NCBI RefSeq assembly: GCF_014269185.2 | Contig: NZ_JABWRZ020000001.1 | Coordinates: 583,001-647,000 of the forward strand | Length of the DNA: 64,000 bases | Reading direction: 5' to 3' | From: Pseudomonas oryzicola | GTDB taxonomy: Bacteria > Pseudomonadota > Gammaproteobacteria > Pseudomonadales > Pseudomonadaceae | Shown here: positions 28,572 to 39,113 of the stretch, piece by piece | How the letters are laid out: each line of letters starts with the position of its first letter | How positions within the stretch are numbered: position 1 is the first letter of the stretch | Made by a program: the position numbers and the translations under genes | Notes under the pieces: generated by a model | Databases searched by the model: none | Seen by the model: only the letters and a program-made list of their open reading frames with translations | What the model was told of the DNA's origin: nothing

Positions 28572-29534
28572 GTGATCAAACACAAGAAAGCCCAGTGGCC
28601 CTGGCATGGCCTGACCGCTCTGGTCCTGGTGGGCCTGGCGTTCAGCCTGTACCTGGCCACCTCGATGATTTCCTACGAGTGGCGCTGGAACCGCGTACCG
28701 CAGTACTTCGCCTACAAGGCCGAGGAGGCACAGCGCGCCGCCGGTTACGGTACCGTGCAGGATATCGTCATCTCAGGCGATAGCGCTCGCGTCACGCTGA
28801 AGGACGAGAACGGTGACGAGCAGGTGCTCGACGTGGCCAAGGACAGTCTGCAGCTGGCCCGTGGCGATGATGTCGCCGAAGGTGACCAGATCGGCGTTAC
28901 CCGCCACTGGGCCGCCGGCCCGCTGACCTGGGGCCTGTGGACCACCCTGTGGATTTCGGTGGTGTCCGGTGCCCTGGGCCTGGTCATCGGCCTGTTCGCC
29001 GGCCTCTGCCGCCTGTCCAGCAACCCGACTTTGCATGACCTGTCGACGGTCTATGTCGAACTGGTACGCGGTACCCCGCTGCTGGTCCAGATTTTCATTT
29101 TCTACTTCTTCATCGGCACCGTGCTCAACCTGTCCCGCGAGTTTGCCGGGGTGGCCGCGCTGGCGCTGTTCACTGGCGCCTATGTGGCCGAGATCGTGCG
29201 CGCCGGTGTGCAATCCATTGCCAAGGGCCAGAACGAAGCCGCCCGCTCGCTGGGCCTGAATGCGGGCCAGTCGATGCGTCATGTGATCCTGCCGCAGGCG
29301 TTCAAACGTGTGCTGCCGCCGTTGGCCGGACAGTTCATCAGCCTGGTCAAGGACACCTCGCTGGTCTCGGTGATCGCTATCACCGAACTGACCAAGAGTG
29401 GCCGCGAGGCCATCACCACCTCGTTCTCGACCTTCGAGATCTGGTTCTGCGTGGCAGGCCTGTACCTGCTGATCAACCTGCCGCTGTCGCACCTGGCCAG
29501 CCGGCTCGAGCGGAGGCTTGCGCAAAGTGATTGA
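28572..29534 (+). CDS. Polar amino-acid ABC transporter permease with a large N-terminal insert
   Basis: 320-residue HisM/GlnP-type inner-membrane permease, about 100 residues longer than the usual ~220. The extra part lies between the first hydrophobic helix (residues ~14-33) and the second (~117-140). It is a hydrophilic block of roughly 80 residues, rich in charged and Val residues (around [11 protein letters not shown] and [13 protein letters not shown]), probably periplasmic. The core ends with the ATPase-docking loop [20 protein letters not shown] and several helices. Translation starts with GTG 28572 behind CGGAAG. It follows the binding-protein gene by 79 bases and overlaps the ATPase gene by 8 bases. 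Confidence 0.92.
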   Translation: MIKHKKAQWPWHGLTALVLVGLAFSLYLATSMISYEWRWNRVPQYFAYKAEEAQRAAGYGTVQDIVISGDSARVTLKDENGDEQVLDVAKDSLQLARGDDVAEGDQIGVTRHWAAGPLTWGLWTTLWISVVSGALGLVIGLFAGLCRLSSNPTLHDLSTVYVELVRGTPLLVQIFIFYFFIGTVLNLSREFAGVAALALFTGAYVAEIVRAGVQSIAKGQNEAARSLGLNAGQSMRHVILPQAFKRVLPPLAGQFISLVKDTSLVSVIAITELTKSGREAITTSFSTFEIWFCVAGLYLLINLPLSHLASRLERRLAQSD

Positions 29535-30261
29535 AGTCCGTGACCTGCTGAAAGTCTTCGACACCCGTGGCCACGTGGTGCGCGCTGTGGATAACGTCAC
29601 CACCCAGGTCGCCAAGGGCGAAGTGGTGGTGGTGCTCGGCCCGTCGGGCTCGGGCAAGTCGACCTTCCTGCGCTGCCTCAACGGCCTGGAGCATTTCGAC
29701 CAGGGCCATGTGGCCATCGACGGCCTGCAACTGGCTGACCCGAAGACCGACATCAACGCCTACCGCCGCGAAGTCGGCATGGTGTTCCAGCACTTCAACC
29801 TGTTCCCGCACATGACCGTGCTGGAAAACCTGTGTCTGGCGCAGAAGGTGGTGCGCAAGCGCAACAAGGCTGAGCGCGAGGCCAAGGCCCGGGCGCTGCT
29901 GGAGAAAGTCGGCATTGCGCAGAAGGCCAACGAATACCCGTCACGCCTGTCCGGCGGCCAACAGCAGCGGGTGGCGATTGCCCGTGCCCTGGCCATGGAC
30001 CCGAAAGTGATGCTGTTCGACGAGCCGACTTCGGCACTGGACCCGGAAATGGTCGGCGAGGTGCTGGACGTGATGAAGACCCTCGCCCAGGAGGGCATGA
30101 CCATGGTCTGCGTCACCCATGAAATGGGCTTTGCCCGTGAAGTGGCGGACCGCGTGCTGTTCTTCGACCATGGCAAGTTGCTGGAGGACTCGCCGCCAGC
30201 GGCATTCTTCGCAGCGCCGAAGGACCCGCGCGCGCAGGCCTTCCTGCGCCAGGTGCTGTAA
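29527..30261 (+). CDS. Polar amino-acid ABC transporter ATPase
   Basis: 244-residue GlnQ/HisP-type ATP-binding subunit. Walker A is GPSGSGKST, the signature is [15 protein letters not shown], Walker B is [14 protein letters not shown] and the H-loop is [14 protein letters not shown] 29527 is preferred because CGGAGG (29511-29516) is 10 bases upstream; a TTG at 29518 would be too close to it. It energises the importer encoded by the two preceding genes and ends at a strong hairpin. Confidence 0.93.
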   Translation: MIEVRDLLKVFDTRGHVVRAVDNVTTQVAKGEVVVVLGPSGSGKSTFLRCLNGLEHFDQGHVAIDGLQLADPKTDINAYRREVGMVFQHFNLFPHMTVLENLCLAQKVVRKRNKAEREAKARALLEKVGIAQKANEYPSRLSGGQQQRVAIARALAMDPKVMLFDEPTSALDPEMVGEVLDVMKTLAQEGMTMVCVTHEMGFAREVADRVLFFDHGKLLEDSPPAAFFAAPKDPRAQAFLRQVL

Positions 30262-30262
30262 T

Positions 30263-30289
30263 CACTGGGGGCGCTTTGCGCCCCCAGTG
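30263..30289. terminator. Convergent terminator between the ABC operon and the chemoreceptor gene
   Basis: Perfect 12-bp stem CACTGGGGGCGC (30263-30274) with GCGCCCCCAGTG (30278-30289) around a three-base loop. There is no long T-run on either side. Its position between convergent genes indicates use in both directions. Confidence 0.75.
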
Positions 30290-30321
30290 TAGTGAAGGGC
30301 TGCAGAGCAGCCCCGGCAATC

Positions 30322-32265
30322 TCAAATGCTGAACCGCCTCACCATCTCCCGCAGCTGCTGCCCCAACTGTTCCAGTTCCCCGCTCGAAGCCGCCGTCTGC
30401 TCACTGGCTGCGCTGGTCTGATCCGACACATCCCGCACATTCAGCACACTACGGTTGATCTGTTCGGCAACCACGCTCTGTTCTTCACTGGCCGTGGCGA
30501 TCTGCTGGTTCATGCCCTGGATGCTCGACACCGTGTCGGTAATCTGGCTTAACGCATGCCCGGCCCTGCGGCTCAGTTCCACGCTTTGCTCGGTCAGGTT
30601 CTTGCTGTTGTCGAGCAGGCGGGTCACTTCGTCGGTACCGTTGTGCAAGCTGTCGATCAGTTGGCCAATTTCTTCGGTCGCTGTCGATGTGCGCTGAGCC
30701 AGGCCACGGACCTCGTCGGCAACCACGGCGAAGCCGCGCCCGGCTTCACCGGCCCGCGCCGCTTCGATCGCTGCGTTCAGGGCCAGTAGGTTGGTCTGTT
30801 CGGACACCGACTTGATCACATCGAGGATGCTGCCGATGCGTTGGCTCTCGCCTGCCAGGTGCTGCATGGCTGCCAGGCAATGGTCCATCTGCCCGGCCAG
30901 CTGTTCGATACGGCCGATGGCCTCGGCCACTACCTGGTCACCCATCTGTGCCTGCTGGTCGGCATTGGTCGCGGCCAGTGAGGCCTGTTCGGCATTCTGC
31001 GCGACCTCTTGCACCGTGGCGCTCATCTGGTTCATGGCGGTGGCCACCTGGTCGGTTTCCTCGCGCTGCTGGTTGATGCGCAGCTTGGTATCCTCGCTGC
31101 TGGTGGCCAGCTCCGCGGCAGCCTGGGACAACTGGCCGACACCCTGGTCGATGCCGCCGATCAGCTCGCGCAGGCTCAAGGTCATGTCGCGCATGCTGCT
31201 TTGCAACTGGCCCATTTCGTCACGGCGGTGCACCGCTTCGACCTGGCTCAGGTCGCCTTTGGCAATGCGCGCGGCCACAGCCAGCGTCTGGCGCAGGGGC
31301 TGGGTAATCTGCAGGGTGATCAGCCAGCCGGCCAGTACCCCTACCACCAGTGCCAGCAGTGCCACACTGGTCAGCAACGAGCGGGCGGCGAGAGCCTCGC
31401 TGTCGCGTTGTTCGACCTTGCGCTTGCCCAGCTCCAGGCTCACGGCACGCAATTCGTCGCCCATTGTTTCCAGGCTGTTCTGTAATTGCTCGACGCGCAC
31501 GGCGGTGCGGCGGTACTGGTCCAGGCTGGCGCGGTATTTGGCCAGTTCGGCCCCAGGCTGTTCGGTCAGGGCGCGGGGCAAGCCCAGTGGGGCAAGGCCT
31601 CTGAGCAATTGTTCAAGGCTGCTGTCAGCGGCGTCCAGGGCGCTGTTTCCAACCTTGGCGAAGTCCTCTACGGGGGAAAAGGTGTAAGCCGGCACCAGGC
31701 TCTGCTGGTTGGCACCGTCGATATGCCGGCTTACCGTGTCCATCAAGCCGAGTACGCCTCTTTGCTGGCTGTCCGCGCCCATCCTCAGCAAGGCCTGGGT
31801 CTGCAGTTCGTCGATCGCGTCGTTGAGTTTCTGCTCCTGGGCCTGCATGGCCTGGCGCAGGGCAATACGATTGGCGACGCTGCGTTGCAGTTCGCTGAAA
31901 TCGTCACGCAGGCGCTGCAGCAATGCCAGCTTTTCGCTGAGTATCTGTCGTGATTCATCGACGTTGCTGCGTTGCTGCAGGGTGGTCAGCATGTTGTTCA
32001 GCTGGTCGAGGATGCTGGTTATCTGCGATCGGCTGGTGTCATCGTTGAGAACGCGGTAGGTGATGCGCTCTGCGCGCAGGTCTTTGGTCAGATCGTTGAT
32101 CAGGCCTATCTCGCTGAGTTGCTGCGAGCGCACGATAGCGCCATCCAGCGCGCGCCAGCCGCTGATCGTAGTAGCCAGGGTAAGCAGCAGCACCACGGCA
32201 AAGCCGAGGGCCAACTTGGCACCGACACTGATGTTGCCGAGCTTGCGGTTGAGGTAGCCGAGCAT
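30322..32265 (-). CDS. Methyl-accepting chemotaxis protein with HBM-type ligand domain (copy 1)
   Basis: 647-residue transmembrane chemoreceptor. TM1 lies near residues 15-35 ([20 protein letters not shown]). A roughly 250-residue all-helical periplasmic domain follows, of the helical bimodular type known from P. putida McpS and McpQ, then TM2 ([20 protein letters not shown]), a HAMP segment and the cytoplasmic signalling domain with the conserved hairpin tip [19 protein letters not shown]. It signals to CheA/CheW. McpS and McpQ sense TCA acids such as citrate; the ligand here is not assignable. ATG 32265 follows GGAGACTCACC; the longer frame from 32328 is not supported. It adjoins a second receptor of the same type. 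Confidence 0.9.
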   Translation of the reverse strand: MLGYLNRKLGNISVGAKLALGFAVVLLLTLATTISGWRALDGAIVRSQQLSEIGLINDLTKDLRAERITYRVLNDDTSRSQITSILDQLNNMLTTLQQRSNVDESRQILSEKLALLQRLRDDFSELQRSVANRIALRQAMQAQEQKLNDAIDELQTQALLRMGADSQQRGVLGLMDTVSRHIDGANQQSLVPAYTFSPVEDFAKVGNSALDAADSSLEQLLRGLAPLGLPRALTEQPGAELAKYRASLDQYRRTAVRVEQLQNSLETMGDELRAVSLELGKRKVEQRDSEALAARSLLTSVALLALVVGVLAGWLITLQITQPLRQTLAVAARIAKGDLSQVEAVHRRDEMGQLQSSMRDMTLSLRELIGGIDQGVGQLSQAAAELATSSEDTKLRINQQREETDQVATAMNQMSATVQEVAQNAEQASLAATNADQQAQMGDQVVAEAIGRIEQLAGQMDHCLAAMQHLAGESQRIGSILDVIKSVSEQTNLLALNAAIEAARAGEAGRGFAVVADEVRGLAQRTSTATEEIGQLIDSLHNGTDEVTRLLDNSKNLTEQSVELSRRAGHALSQITDTVSSIQGMNQQIATASEEQSVVAEQINRSVLNVRDVSDQTSAASEQTAASSGELEQLGQQLREMVRRFSI

Positions 32266-32325
32266 GGTGAGTCTCCGTGCAATTGGGGAGGGGGCGCAGG
32301 CGAATTGCCAGCACCACACCTCTGC

Positions 32326-32353
32326 CAATCGGCAGCGGAGTTGTAGGACTTGA
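32326..32353 (-). promoter_or_regulatory. Candidate FliA (sigma-28) promoter of chemoreceptor copy 1
   Basis: On the minus strand TCAAG (32353-32349) is followed after 15 bases by GCCGATTG (32333-32326), resembling the flagellar sigma-factor elements TAAA/TCAAG and GCCGATAA. It lies about 60 bases before the start codon. Spacing is one base longer than in the neighbouring promoter, so support is moderate. Confidence 0.45.
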
Positions 32354-32401
32354 CCTGATAATCAGGTAGGAAATTTCACTGCAACAGGTAGGAATGCTCA
32401 C

Positions 32402-32449
32402 CCTGTGCTGGCCTCTTCGCCGGTTAGCCCGCGAAGAAACCAGTACAGG
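32402..32449 (-). terminator. Imperfect palindrome after chemoreceptor copy 2
   Basis: Arms CCTGTGCTGG (32402-32411) with CTTCGC, and GCGAAG with CCAGTACAGG (to 32449), form a long interrupted stem resembling a REP element. It begins 15 bases after the stop of the upstream receptor gene on the minus strand, so it probably ends that transcript. Confidence 0.6.
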
Positions 32450-32464
32450 TGACCCATTTTCAGA

Positions 32465-34381
32465 TCAAAGCCTGAACCGCCCCACCAACCCCTGCAGGTG
32501 GGTACCCAGCCGCGCCAGCTCCACGCTCGAGCTGGCCGTCTCTTCACTGGCAGCCGAAGTCTGGTCGGAAATGTCCCGCACATTCATCACGCTGCGGTTG
32601 ATTTCCTCGGCCACGGCTGTCTGCTCTTCCGCCGCCGTGGCGATCTGCTGGTTCATTGCCTGGATCGACGACACGGTGCGGGTGATGGTTTCCAGCGAGG
32701 TGCCGGCGCGGCGGGTCAGTTCGACGCTGCTATCGGTCAACTGGCGGCTGCTGTCCATCACGCTGGCCACACGCTGGGTGCCGCTCTGCAGGCCCGCGAT
32801 CAGTTCTTCGATTTCCTCGGTGGATTGCTGCGTTCGCTGGGCCAGGCTGCGTACCTCATCGGCAACCACGGCAAAGCCACGCCCGGCCTCGCCGGCACGG
32901 GCGGCCTCGATCGCCGCGTTGAGGGCCAGCAGGTTGGTTTGCTGGGCCACCGACTTGATTACATCAAGCACACTGCCGATCTTGTCGCTCTCGGCCTTGA
33001 GCTGGTTCATCGCTTCGCTGGAATTGACCACTTCGCCCGCCAGGCGCTCGATCTGCGCCACCGCTTCGCCTACCACGCGGTCACCTTCGCGGGCCTGCTG
33101 GTCGGCCATCAATGCGGCTTCCGAGGCTTGCTCGGCGTTGCGTGCCACTTCGTGCACGGTGGCGGTCATCTGGTTCATGGCGGTCGCCACCTGATCGGTC
33201 TCGACCTTCTGGTTATTGACTCCGGCACTGGTCTGTTCGGTTACCGCCGACAATTCTTCGGCGGCGCTGGCGATCTGCGTGACACCATCGCCGATGCCGC
33301 CGATCAGTTCGCGCAGGCCCTGGGTCATGCGCTGCATGCTGGCCTGCAATTGGCCGAGTTCGTCGCGGCGTTGTACCTGCTGTTGCTGAGTCAGATCGCC
33401 ACTGGCCACGCGTTCGGCAGCATGCAGGGTCTGGCGCAGCGGGATGATGATCTGCCGGGAAATGGTCCAGGCCGCCAGCAGGCCCAAGGCCAAGGCCAGC
33501 GCAGTGGCCAATGCGAGCAGGCGCTTGGCCTGGGCGGCGCCAGCATCGCGTACCTCTGTTTGCGAAGCGGTCATCGCCTGGCTGGTCTGCAACAACACAG
33601 TGCCGTGCGCGGCCATGCTTTGCAGGGCCTGTTCAGTGGCGGCCTGGGCAGTGCCAAACTGGGTAAGTGCATCGCGGTAACCGGCCATGGCGGTGGCGGC
33701 ATCGTCCAGGCTGGCGGCATGTTCAGCAGGCACCTTGGCCGGTAGGGCGCGCAGCTCGACCAGAGCCTGGTCAATGGCTTTCAACGCCGTCTGCTGGAAG
33801 TCGGCATTGCCGCTGTAGGTGTAGCCGCGCACCTGGAAGCGCGCCTGTTGCAGCAATGCGCTTACTTCCACTGCATGTTGATACTGGCTGATATCGCCAC
33901 CCTGTTGCAGTGCGCGTTGCACTTTGCCGACCAGGTCCGCCGCCTTGTCGGCGGTGTCGCCAAGCACCCCGCGGCTGGCCTCGCGACGCTGGCCGGCCTG
34001 TTTCAGCTCGCTGAACACCTGCTGGTAGCCGCGCACAGCCTCACGCTGTTGTTCCAGCCGCTGGCGGTCGACAGGTTGCTCGATCTGCGTGAGCATCAGC
34101 TGCACCTGGCGGTCGAGATTGACCAAGGCTTTTTCCAGCTCCGCCACCGAGGCGTCGTCACGCTGGCGCTGGTATTGCTGGCGGGCGATGCGCAGTTCCT
34201 GGGTATATTGCTGGATGAGCGAGATGTTACCCAGCTTGTCGCCACGGTTGACGATGCTGTCCATGCCATACCAACCGGTCAGGGTAATGGCCAGGGTCAA
34301 TAGCAGCACCAGGCCGAATCCCAGCCCCAGTTTGCGACTGACGCTCACGTTGCCCAACGATTGGGCGATCCATTGGTACAT
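32465..34381 (-). CDS. Methyl-accepting chemotaxis protein with HBM-type ligand domain (copy 2, McpQ-like)
   Basis: 638-residue chemoreceptor with the same plan as its neighbour. TM1 is near residues 16-38 ([20 protein letters not shown]). The helical bimodular periplasmic domain contains [12 protein letters not shown], a feature close to the RGY motif of McpS. TM2 is near [19 protein letters not shown], followed by HAMP and a signalling domain with [19 protein letters not shown]. By memory of gene order it corresponds to the P. putida citrate receptor McpQ, but that equivalence is inference. ATG 34381 is preceded by GGGAG at good spacing. A near-consensus FliA promoter lies 50-80 bases upstream. 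Confidence 0.9.
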   Translation of the reverse strand: MYQWIAQSLGNVSVSRKLGLGFGLVLLLTLAITLTGWYGMDSIVNRGDKLGNISLIQQYTQELRIARQQYQRQRDDASVAELEKALVNLDRQVQLMLTQIEQPVDRQRLEQQREAVRGYQQVFSELKQAGQRREASRGVLGDTADKAADLVGKVQRALQQGGDISQYQHAVEVSALLQQARFQVRGYTYSGNADFQQTALKAIDQALVELRALPAKVPAEHAASLDDAATAMAGYRDALTQFGTAQAATEQALQSMAAHGTVLLQTSQAMTASQTEVRDAGAAQAKRLLALATALALALGLLAAWTISRQIIIPLRQTLHAAERVASGDLTQQQQVQRRDELGQLQASMQRMTQGLRELIGGIGDGVTQIASAAEELSAVTEQTSAGVNNQKVETDQVATAMNQMTATVHEVARNAEQASEAALMADQQAREGDRVVGEAVAQIERLAGEVVNSSEAMNQLKAESDKIGSVLDVIKSVAQQTNLLALNAAIEAARAGEAGRGFAVVADEVRSLAQRTQQSTEEIEELIAGLQSGTQRVASVMDSSRQLTDSSVELTRRAGTSLETITRTVSSIQAMNQQIATAAEEQTAVAEEINRSVMNVRDISDQTSAASEETASSSVELARLGTHLQGLVGRFRL

Positions 34382-34433
34382 GTGAAACTCCCTGGCCGGC
34401 TTGGCAGCACGATATATGTTGTTGTTGCCAAGG

Positions 34434-34460
34434 CCATCGGCCAGGGGGAGGGAAACTTTA
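34434..34460 (-). promoter_or_regulatory. FliA (sigma-28) promoter of chemoreceptor copy 2
   Basis: Minus strand TAAAGTTT (34460-34453), 11 bases, GCCGATGG (34441-34434). The flagellar sigma-factor consensus is TAAAGTTT-N11-GCCGATAA, so the -35 box and spacing are perfect and the -10 box matches six of eight. It sits about 55 bases ahead of the start codon, placing the receptor in the motility regulon. Confidence 0.8.
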
Positions 34461-34482
34461 TGGTTAGAAGTTGACTTGAGCG

Positions 34483-35190
34483 TCAGAATATCCGCGCGAG
34501 CAGCGCCGTCACGGCGGTCTCTACCCGCAGGATGCGCTCACCCAGCTGCACCGGCGCCAAACCGGCCTTGCCCAACAGCTCCACTTCGTAGGGGATCCAG
34601 CCGCCCTCCGGGCCGATGGCCAGGGTCACGGCTTGCTCCACGGCACGCGGACAGGCGGGGTAGGGGCCAGGGTGACCGACCAGGCCCAGGGTGCCTGCGG
34701 CGATGGACGGCAGGCGGTCCTCGACGAACGGTTTGAAGCGCTTCTCGATTATCACCTCCGGAAGCACGGTGTCGCGCGCTTGTTCCAGGCCGAGGATGAG
34801 GTTTTCGCGGACGCTGTCGGGGTGCAGGAAGGGCGTTTGCCAGAAGCTTTTCTCGACCTTGTAGCTGTTTACCAGGATCAATCGCGGTACGCCTAGGGTG
34901 GCCACGGTCTGGAACAGCCGACGCAGCATTTTCGGCCGAGGTACGGCGAGCACCAGGGTCAGCGGCAGCTTGGCCGGTGGTTGCTGGTCGAAGGCGACTT
35001 CCAGTTCGGCCTGGTGGGTTTCCAGGCGCAACACGGTGGCCTTGCCCATCAGGCCGTTGATACGGCCAACGCGCAGAGTATCACCCACCGCCACACGGTG
35101 GATCTCCTGCATGTGGGTGAAGCGCCGGTCAGCAAGAACGACGCGGTCGGCCGAGACGAAGTCGGCCTCTTCAAGGAGCAACAGGTTCAC
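34483..35190 (-). CDS. rsmE: 16S rRNA (uracil-1498-N3)-methyltransferase
   Basis: 235-residue RsmE, which methylates N3 of U1498 in the ribosomal decoding centre. An N-terminal PUA-like domain is followed by a SPOUT methyltransferase domain with the knot motifs LAIGPEGGW and [11 protein letters not shown] that bind S-adenosylmethionine. The start overlaps the tatC stop by four bases, so it is the last gene of the ubi-his-tat run. Confidence 0.95.
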   Translation of the reverse strand: MNLLLLEEADFVSADRVVLADRRFTHMQEIHRVAVGDTLRVGRINGLMGKATVLRLETHQAELEVAFDQQPPAKLPLTLVLAVPRPKMLRRLFQTVATLGVPRLILVNSYKVEKSFWQTPFLHPDSVRENLILGLEQARDTVLPEVIIEKRFKPFVEDRLPSIAAGTLGLVGHPGPYPACPRAVEQAVTLAIGPEGGWIPYEVELLGKAGLAPVQLGERILRVETAVTALLARIF

Positions 35191-35972
35191 GGTTGGGTCG
35201 CTGGTGGCTGGTCGTTATGGTCGTTGGCGGCGTTGGCTTCGCTGCGCTTGCGGATCAGGCTGCCGCAGAGCACACCGATCTCGAACAACAACCACATGGG
35301 GACCGCCAGCAGGGTCTGGGAGAATATGTCCGGCGGGGTGAGGACCATGCCGACCACGAAACAGCCGATGATCACGTAGGGGCGAATCTTCTTCAGGTAC
35401 TTCACGTCGACCACGCCGATCCACACCAGCAGTACCACCGCCACCGGGATCTCGAAGGCCACGCCGAAGGCGAAGAACAGCGTCATCACGAAGTCCAGGT
35501 AGCTGGCGATGTCGGTCATCATCGACACGCCTTCTGGCGTGGCGCTGGCGAAGAAACCGAAGATCAGCGGGAACACCAGGAAATAGGCGAAGGCCATGCC
35601 GGCGTAGAACAACAGGATGCTCGACACCAGCAGCGGGATGGCGATGCGCTTTTCATGACGGTACAGCCCGGGTGCAATGAACCCCCAGATCTGCTGCAGG
35701 ATGAACGGGATCGCCAGGAACAGCGAAACGATCATGGTCAGCTTGAACGGCGTCAGGAACGGCGAGGCCACGTCGGTGGCGATCATTGTGGCATTGGCCG
35801 GCAAATGTTCGCGCAGCGGTGCGGAAACCAGGGTGTAGATCTGCTGGGCGAAGGAAAACAGCCCGGCAAAGATCAGGAAAATGACGGCAACGCAGCGCAA
35901 CAGGCGTGTGCGCAGTTCGGTCAGGTGCGATACCAGAGGCATCGGCTGGTCGTGTTCCGGGTTCTCGCTCAT
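35187..35972 (-). CDS. tatC: Sec-independent protein translocase TatC
   Basis: 261-residue, six-helix inner-membrane core of the twin-arginine translocase, which recognises RR signal peptides of folded proteins. The diagnostic [14 protein letters not shown] at the N-terminus and the [20 protein letters not shown] loop are present. The C-terminus is a hydrophilic Asn/Asp/Gln-rich tail. It overlaps both tatB (4 bases) and rsmE (4 bases). Confidence 0.97.
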   Translation of the reverse strand: MSENPEHDQPMPLVSHLTELRTRLLRCVAVIFLIFAGLFSFAQQIYTLVSAPLREHLPANATMIATDVASPFLTPFKLTMIVSLFLAIPFILQQIWGFIAPGLYRHEKRIAIPLLVSSILLFYAGMAFAYFLVFPLIFGFFASATPEGVSMMTDIASYLDFVMTLFFAFGVAFEIPVAVVLLVWIGVVDVKYLKKIRPYVIIGCFVVGMVLTPPDIFSQTLLAVPMWLLFEIGVLCGSLIRKRSEANAANDHNDQPPATQP

Positions 35973-36346
35973 GGGGCTCGCGGCGGTTGGGGCGGTTCGG
36001 AAGGTGTCGCCGGGGCGGCAGTTGGGTCGACCGGCCGGGCTTCGAGCCCCGCAGGGGGCTGCACGGTTGCAGTGGTGACGGGTGGCTGCGCCGGTGGTGT
36101 CATCGGGTTGAGGATGCGCTTGGCTTCTTCTTCCATCTGCAGGATGTGTTCGTTGTGCAGCTGGCGACGGATTTCGTCGGCGCCGATTTCGCGCTCCACT
36201 TCCATCTTGATGCTATTGAAGCTGCGCTTGAGCCGGCCGATCCACAGGCCAGCCGTGCGCGCGGCACCGGGCAGGCGCTCGGGGCCGAGCACCAGCAGGG
36301 CGACCAGGCCGACGAGCAGCAGCTCGCTGAAACTGATGCCGAACAT
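35969..36346 (-). CDS. tatB: Sec-independent protein translocase TatB
   Basis: 125-residue single-helix Tat component that passes substrates from TatC to TatA. The N-terminal membrane helix with [21 protein letters not shown] (read from residue 6) carries the hallmark Glu and GPERLP hinge. An amphipathic helix and a Pro/Ala-rich tail (from about residue 80) follow. It starts 3 bases after tatA and overlaps tatC. Confidence 0.95.
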   Translation of the reverse strand: MFGISFSELLLVGLVALLVLGPERLPGAARTAGLWIGRLKRSFNSIKMEVEREIGADEIRRQLHNEHILQMEEEAKRILNPMTPPAQPPVTTATVQPPAGLEARPVDPTAAPATPSEPPQPPRAP

Positions 36347-36349
36347 CAG

Positions 36350-36622
36350 TCAGTCTTTCCGCTGCGGCTCTTGGACCGGCTGGGCCTGGCCTTCGATGGT
36401 GTGGCCCTGGTTCTGCTGGGCGGTGTTCTGCATTGGCGGAACGGGCTGGGCTGGCGGCGGGGTGTGCTCGGCCGGCTTGTTTTCTTCCTCGCTCATGGCC
36501 TTGCGGAAGCCCTTGATCGACTCGCCCAGGTCACTGCCGAAGTTCTTCAGCTTCTTGGTGCCGAACACCAGGACCACGACGACCAGCAGGACGATCCAGT
36601 GTTTCCAGTCAAAGATACCCAT
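36350..36622 (-). CDS. tatA: Sec-independent protein translocase TatA
   Basis: 90-residue pore-forming Tat subunit. The N-terminal segment [20 protein letters not shown] contains the membrane helix and the FG-TKKL hinge, followed by the amphipathic helix with [15 protein letters not shown]. The Pro/Gln-rich tail ends at QEPQRKD. It lies between hisE (69 bases upstream) and tatB. Confidence 0.96.
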   Translation of the reverse strand: MGIFDWKHWIVLLVVVVLVFGTKKLKNFGSDLGESIKGFRKAMSEEENKPAEHTPPPAQPVPPMQNTAQQNQGHTIEGQAQPVQEPQRKD

Positions 36623-36691
36623 TTCGTACTCCTGAAAATTACAGGTACAGCGAATTGTCCTGGCAGTGCATCGCGCCCTGCCTGGATTCCA

Positions 36692-37027
36692 TCAGGCAGA
36701 CGGCTGGCGTGCTGCCTTCTCATCGTGCCCGGACAGCCCGAAACGGCGTTCCAGTTCATCCAGCACGGCTTGCGGATGTTGGCCCAGTGCGCTGAGCATC
36801 ACCAGGCTATGAAACCACAGGTCGGCGGTTTCGTAGATGACATCGCTGTAATCCTTGCTGACCGCGGCGTCCTTGGCGGCAATGATTGTCTCGACCGATT
36901 CCTCGCCGAGCTTCTCGAGAATCTTGTTCAGGCCCTTGTGGTAAAGGCTGGCCACGTAGGAGCTGTCGGGCGCCGCCTGCTTGCGTTCTTCAAGCACTTC
37001 GGCCAGGCGATTGAGGGTGTCGCTCAT
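36692..37027 (-). CDS. hisE: Phosphoribosyl-ATP pyrophosphatase
   Basis: 111-residue HisE, which hydrolyses phosphoribosyl-ATP to phosphoribosyl-AMP in the second step of histidine synthesis. It is a MazG-like helical enzyme with metal-binding acidic motifs in [15 protein letters not shown] and [15 protein letters not shown] 37027 ([11 protein letters not shown]) follows AGGACACTG; the longer frame starts inside hisI. Here hisE is separate from hisI, unlike the fused enterobacterial HisIE. It begins one base after the hisI stop. Confidence 0.95.
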   Translation of the reverse strand: MSDTLNRLAEVLEERKQAAPDSSYVASLYHKGLNKILEKLGEESVETIIAAKDAAVSKDYSDVIYETADLWFHSLVMLSALGQHPQAVLDELERRFGLSGHDEKAARQPSA

Positions 37028-37028
37028 G

Positions 37029-37421
37029 TCAGTGTCCTGCGCTGTAAATGGCATCCGGGTCCTTCAGGACCGGGTCGACGGTTTTCCACTGGCCGTCTTC
37101 GAAAACACGGTAGAAGCAGCTTTCACGGCCGGTATGGCAGGCGATATGGCCCAGTTGCTCGACCATCAGGATGATCACGTCGGCATCGCAGTCCAGGCGC
37201 ATTTCATGCAGCTTCTGCACATGCCCGGACTCCTCGCCCTTGCGCCACAGCTTGCCACGCGAACGCGACCAGTAGATGGCACGCTGTTCGGCGGCGGTCA
37301 GGGCCAGCGATTCGCGGTTCATCCAGGCCATCATCAGCACACGTCCGGTCTTGTGGTCCTGGGCGATCGCCGGTACCAGGCCCTCGCTGTTCCACTTGAT
37401 CTCGTCCAGCCAGTCTTTCAT
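37029..37421 (-). CDS. hisI: Phosphoribosyl-AMP cyclohydrolase
   Basis: 130-residue HisI, which opens the adenine ring of phosphoribosyl-AMP, the third step of histidine synthesis. Conserved motifs are [30 protein letters not shown] and the metal-binding LDCDADVI; the C-terminal Cys of ESCFYR completes the zinc site. The start at 37421 ([11 protein letters not shown]) is chosen over the longer frame from 37481, which is not family-like. It lies 72 bases after ubiB. Confidence 0.96.
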   Translation of the reverse strand: MKDWLDEIKWNSEGLVPAIAQDHKTGRVLMMAWMNRESLALTAAEQRAIYWSRSRGKLWRKGEESGHVQKLHEMRLDCDADVIILMVEQLGHIACHTGRESCFYRVFEDGQWKTVDPVLKDPDAIYSAGH

Positions 37422-37493
37422 CGTCGACTCCAAAGCGGGCCCGCTCCTGTGCCGGGCCCTTTGCGCTAGTGTGCCAGCCATGGGCGCGGCTGG

Positions 37494-39113
37494 CTATTGG
37501 CGCACGATCAGGTAAAGGCCAGCGGCCAGCATCAGCCACGCCGGCCAGGCACTCGGGGCGGCCAGGCTGGCGGCCTCGGCGGCACCCGTGGCCAGCACCG
37601 CGCCGCCACCCAGCAGGCCGGCACCCAGCAGGCGCAGCGGCCAGCGGTCGCCCTGGCGGCGACGTTCCGGCAGTTGCGGATCGTGCAGGTGCGGTTGCGA
37701 CAGGCGTTCGAGCACGTCGCGGGCCATGTCGGCCAGGTGCGGCAGCTGTTCGACCTGGCTGTGGATGTTGCCAAGCACGGCTTTCGGGCTCATGCGGTCG
37801 CGCATCCAGCGTTCGAGGAACGGCTTGGCGGTGCTCCACAAGTCCAGGTCGGGGTACAACTGGCGGCCCAGGCCTTCGATGTTGAGCAGGGTCTTCTGCA
37901 GCAGCACCAGTTGCGGCTGCACTTCCATGTTGAACCGCCGGGCGGTCTGGAACAGGCGCATCAGCACCTGGCCGAAGGAAATATCCTTTAACGGTTTTTC
38001 GAAGATCGGCTCGCACACGGTGCGGATGGCGGCCTCGAATTCGTTGACCTTGGTATGTGCCGGTACCCAGCCAGAGTCGATGTGCAGCTGTGCGACGCGG
38101 CGGTAGTCACGCTTGAAGAAAGCGATCAGGTTGCGTGCCAGGTAGTCCTGGTCCTCGTCCGTCAGGCTGCCGACGATGCCGCAGTCGATGGCGATGTATT
38201 GCGGGCTCCAGGGGCGGACCGTGCTGACGAAGATGTTGCCGGGGTGCATGTCGGCATGGAAGAAGCTGTCGCGGAAAACCTGGGTGAAGAACACTTCCAC
38301 ACCGCGCTCGGCGAGCATCTTCATGTCGGTACGCTGATCGGCGAGGGTCGCCATGTCGGTTACCGGGACGCCGTAGATGCGCTCCATCACCAGGACCTTC
38401 GGCCGGCACCAGTCCCAATACACCTGTGGCACATACATCAGTTCGGAGCCTTCGAAATTGCGCCGTAGCTGGCTGGCGTTGGCCGCTTCGCGCAACAGGT
38501 CGAGTTCGTCGTAGATGGTTTTTTCGTAGTCACTGACGATTTCCACCGGGTGCAGGCGGCGGGCGTCGGCAGAGGCGCGCTCGGCGCCTTTGGCGATCAG
38601 GAACAGCCAGGCAATATCAGCGGCGATTACCGGCTTGAGGCCTGGCCGGACCACCTTGACCACGACCTCTTCGCCGCTTTTCAGACGGGCTGCATGAACC
38701 TGGGCCACCGAGGCGGAAGCCAGCGGCTCCACGTCGAAGCGGCTGAAGACCTCACCCACCTTGGCGCCGAGCTGTTCCTCGATCAGCGCCACGGCCTGTT
38801 GCGGGTCGAATGGCGGTACCCGGTCTTGCAGCAGCATCAGCTCGTCGGCGATGTCGGTTGGCAGCAGGTCGCGGCGGGTGGACAGCAACTGGCCGAACTT
38901 GATGAAAATGGGGCCCAGGTCCTGCAGGGCCAGGCGCAGGCGTGCGCCACGGTTGAGCTCGGACGGCTTGCGTGGCAGCCAGCGCCATGGCATCAGCAGA
39001 CGCAGGCTCATCAGCCACCACGGCAGCGGGTAGTCGAACAGCAGGTCATCCAGCCGGTACCGGATGACTACGCGCTGGATGCGAAAAAGACGGCGGACGG
39101 CGAGCAGCTTCAT
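37494..39113 (-). CDS. ubiB: Ubiquinone biosynthesis accessory ATPase UbiB
   Basis: 539-residue ABC1/ADCK/UbiB atypical kinase-like protein required for aerobic ubiquinone synthesis. The family KxGQ motif is in [17 protein letters not shown], the Ala-rich loop is near [18 protein letters not shown], the catalytic region is [12 protein letters not shown] and the metal-binding Asp is in AIDCGIVG. Two C-terminal hydrophobic helices (from about residue 495) anchor it to the inner membrane. Its start overlaps the ubiJ stop (ATGA). Confidence 0.97.
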   Translation of the reverse strand: MKLLAVRRLFRIQRVVIRYRLDDLLFDYPLPWWLMSLRLLMPWRWLPRKPSELNRGARLRLALQDLGPIFIKFGQLLSTRRDLLPTDIADELMLLQDRVPPFDPQQAVALIEEQLGAKVGEVFSRFDVEPLASASVAQVHAARLKSGEEVVVKVVRPGLKPVIAADIAWLFLIAKGAERASADARRLHPVEIVSDYEKTIYDELDLLREAANASQLRRNFEGSELMYVPQVYWDWCRPKVLVMERIYGVPVTDMATLADQRTDMKMLAERGVEVFFTQVFRDSFFHADMHPGNIFVSTVRPWSPQYIAIDCGIVGSLTDEDQDYLARNLIAFFKRDYRRVAQLHIDSGWVPAHTKVNEFEAAIRTVCEPIFEKPLKDISFGQVLMRLFQTARRFNMEVQPQLVLLQKTLLNIEGLGRQLYPDLDLWSTAKPFLERWMRDRMSPKAVLGNIHSQVEQLPHLADMARDVLERLSQPHLHDPQLPERRRQGDRWPLRLLGAGLLGGGAVLATGAAEAASLAAPSAWPAWLMLAAGLYLIVRQ

